The position numbers and the translations under genes were made by a program. Under the pieces are notes generated by a model. The model was not told the DNA's origin. It ran no database searches and saw only the letters and a program-made list of their open reading frames with translations. A stretch of 64,000 bases of DNA. It comes from Adlercreutzia murintestinalis (GTDB taxonomy: Bacteria; Actinomycetota; Coriobacteriia; Coriobacteriales; Eggerthellaceae). The stretch is taken from NCBI RefSeq assembly GCF_943192905.1, contig NZ_CALPCC010000009.1, forward strand, positions 1 to 64,000, given 5' to 3'. How positions within the stretch are numbered: the first letter of the stretch is position 1; every line of letters begins with the position of its first letter. Shown here in pieces: positions 62,748 to 64,000 of the stretch.

Positions 62748-63607
62748 CTAGGGACATTCGCGGTCGAAATCGGTCCGCACTCCGAAGATGCGGTCGAGGC
62801 GCTTGGAGGACCATTTTTTTGAAGTTGATGCGCTGCGCATCGCGTTTTCCGGTATCGCTATTCTTGATGCAGCAGAACAGGCAGTACACGAATCGCTCAT
62901 AGAGTTCATTGAGCACGCAATCGGCCTTAAGGTCCGAAAGGTCGGGATTCTTCAGATTGAAAGAGATGTCGTTTTCATATGGGGAAACGGGGTCGCACTT
63001 CAAGTGCAAGGATAGAGGCTCAGAAACGGGAAGATTTAGCTGCTGGGCAGCGACATGCCCATTCCAGATCTGAGCCCATGCGAATAGGAATACCTTTCCT
63101 TGTTGGTAGATTGAGAGTGGGTGAAACGTCTGACCGCATGCTTCATTGCGAGCATTAGCGGTGCCATCGAGAACGACTCGCGTTGATGTCCGAGCATGGA
63201 TCCCGCAGGTGGCTTTCCCGTGAACGTGCTTATGATATTGAAAGCAGAGGCGCTTTTCCCGAGGAGGATATAGGCTTCATTGTAGAGCGCGTCCCACTTC
63301 GCAAGGCTCTCTTCGAGTGCTGATTTGTTGTTGGCGAGAAGATCATGAGTTTGAATGCGAAGCTGCATGAACAGGTCGGACAGCTTCTCGGCGAAAGACA
63401 ACTCTGCTTCGTATCGATTGAAGTTCACTTTGGAGCTTCGCTCATGCTCGTAGTCCCGCCGCTTCGACTTGTGCGTAAAGTGCCCAAGAATCGCACGGCC
63501 GATGATGAATAGGACGACGCTCGGGAATATGGCAACGCTCAAAAGAAAGCATCAATGCTTTCGCCCTTTTGCAAAGCATCGTAGGCTGCTCCGAATATCT
63601 CCAGCAT
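62748..63607 (-). pseudogene. Decayed copy of the membrane-anchored family seen at 29184-30181
   Basis: Reading from ATG 63607 gives MLEIFGAAYDALQKGESIDA, shifts near 63538-63546 into LLSVAIFPSVVLFIIGRAIL (membrane helix) and AELSFAEKLSDLFMQLRIQ, shifts near 63214-63217 into TRVVLDGTANARNEACGQTF and LPVSEPLSLHLKCDPV, with YERFVYCLFCCI, and shifts at seven A (62814-62820) into RIFGVRTDFDRECP before TAG 62750. The layout (helix, helical middle, YERF-X2-C, DXEC-P end) parallels the other copy. Each break is one base. Sequencing indels in short runs cannot be excluded. Confidence 0.6.
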
Positions 63608-63974
63608 TTCGGAACCCTTTCATGGATAGAGTGTCGTCAATACGCATATACCGAAACGAACGATGGCGCAGCAGGCCGTGAGGGATGGTAGGCGATTCGC
63701 TGAGATTGATTACCCTGTAAAATGTAAATCGGTTTTGTATAGACACAGACGATATCATTTTGAAATGGAATAAGCTCCATCTGTGAGACACTAAGCATGG
63801 GAATACTTTACGTATAAAGTATTTTGCATTTTATATTTTGACGTCATTCAGTTTGGTTTGTTGCGGTCTCGGATGAAGATTTGGCCGCCAGAGCGAGAGG
63901 GGCGTGTTTGATGCAAGAAGCATCTATGGGCTGATTGCAACAAAAAAGTGTCATTTCTCGGGTTGGAGGAACCC
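63608..63974. other. Non-coding stretch before the last gene
   Basis: I see no convincing gene. The section is AT-rich around 63810-63860. A small hairpin GATGC/GCATC lies at 63922-63936. It probably carries the promoters for the divergent flanking genes. Confidence 0.4.
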
Positions 63975-64000
63975 ATGTGGCTGACAGTCGCGGAAGCTAA
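63975..64000 (+). CDS. Start of a possible excisionase-type HTH gene (cut by window end)
   Basis: ATG 63975 behind GGTTGGAGGA opens the frame Met-Trp-Leu-Thr-Val-Ala-Glu-Ala, the usual start of MerR/excisionase-type helix-turn-helix proteins. Only eight codons are inside the window. Confidence 0.4.

Noticed and set aside
26490-63974. CRISPR array, integrase or IS element in the accessory block
   Set aside because: I saw no regularly spaced repeats, no cas-like genes, no transposase or integrase motif and no clear terminal inverted repeats within the window.

Overview
The window reads as chromosomal DNA of an actinobacterium of the class Coriobacteriia, most likely an Eggerthellaceae member. 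This rests on moderately high GC in the core genes, an NRAMP-related Mg2+ transporter of the type characterised from Eggerthella lenta, and the core gene order. The genus call is inference; no database was searched.

Left part (1-26.5 kb): high-GC conserved core. It opens with the 3' end of a 5S rRNA and its terminator. Next come a HEAT-like protein, NAD-type isocitrate dehydrogenase, aconitase, an unrecognised membrane protein and murC-murB-ftsQ. The infC-rpmI-rplT operon follows, with an attenuator-like leader and a probable AUA start. Then come an LPG-synthase-type membrane protein, two glycosyltransferases with apparently leaderless promoters, tRNA-Ser and citrate synthase (the third enzyme of the oxidative TCA arm), tRNA-Arg, a PRC/MgtE_N/CBS protein translationally coupled to the NRAMP-like transporter, an Rrf2 regulator, an NhaC antiporter, glmU, prs and pth. 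A near-perfect parS site lies inside the 5' end of pth.

Middle (26.5-56.8 kb): base composition drops abruptly after pth. A scar-like stretch and a GHKL-ATPase/STAS-like pair lead into a large surface-polysaccharide locus. That locus holds an initiating sugar-phosphate transferase, several glycosyltransferases, two pyruvyl-transferase/FrhB-like pairs, an EpsG-type polymerase, a Wzx-type flippase, an SGNH-like/aldo-keto-reductase fusion, a hexapeptide acyltransferase, and an FkbH-ACP-MaoC-SDR acyl module. Further membrane glycosyltransferases, an FAD oxidoreductase and a nucleotide-sugar epimerase-like gene follow; the stretch from about 53 to 56.7 kb looks richer in GC. Several genes are broken by one base: an in-frame TGA in the MaoC gene, an in-frame TAG in a TIM-barrel isomerase, and a shift at a run of nine A.

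Right part (57.2-64 kb): AT-richer and defence-like. It has a PLD-like protein with a small partner, a stand-alone TIR (Cap12-type) protein, and a tight three-gene operon sce7726 - sce7725 - HEPN/RES. The operon is the best candidate for an incompletely described system: a nuclease-fold protein, a protein of unknown activity and a predicted NAD+-degrading effector. Two decayed copies of one membrane-anchored family sit near the two ends of the low-GC region (29.2-30.2 and 62.7-63.6 kb), suggesting a recombining hotspot. The window ends at the start of an excisionase-like HTH gene.
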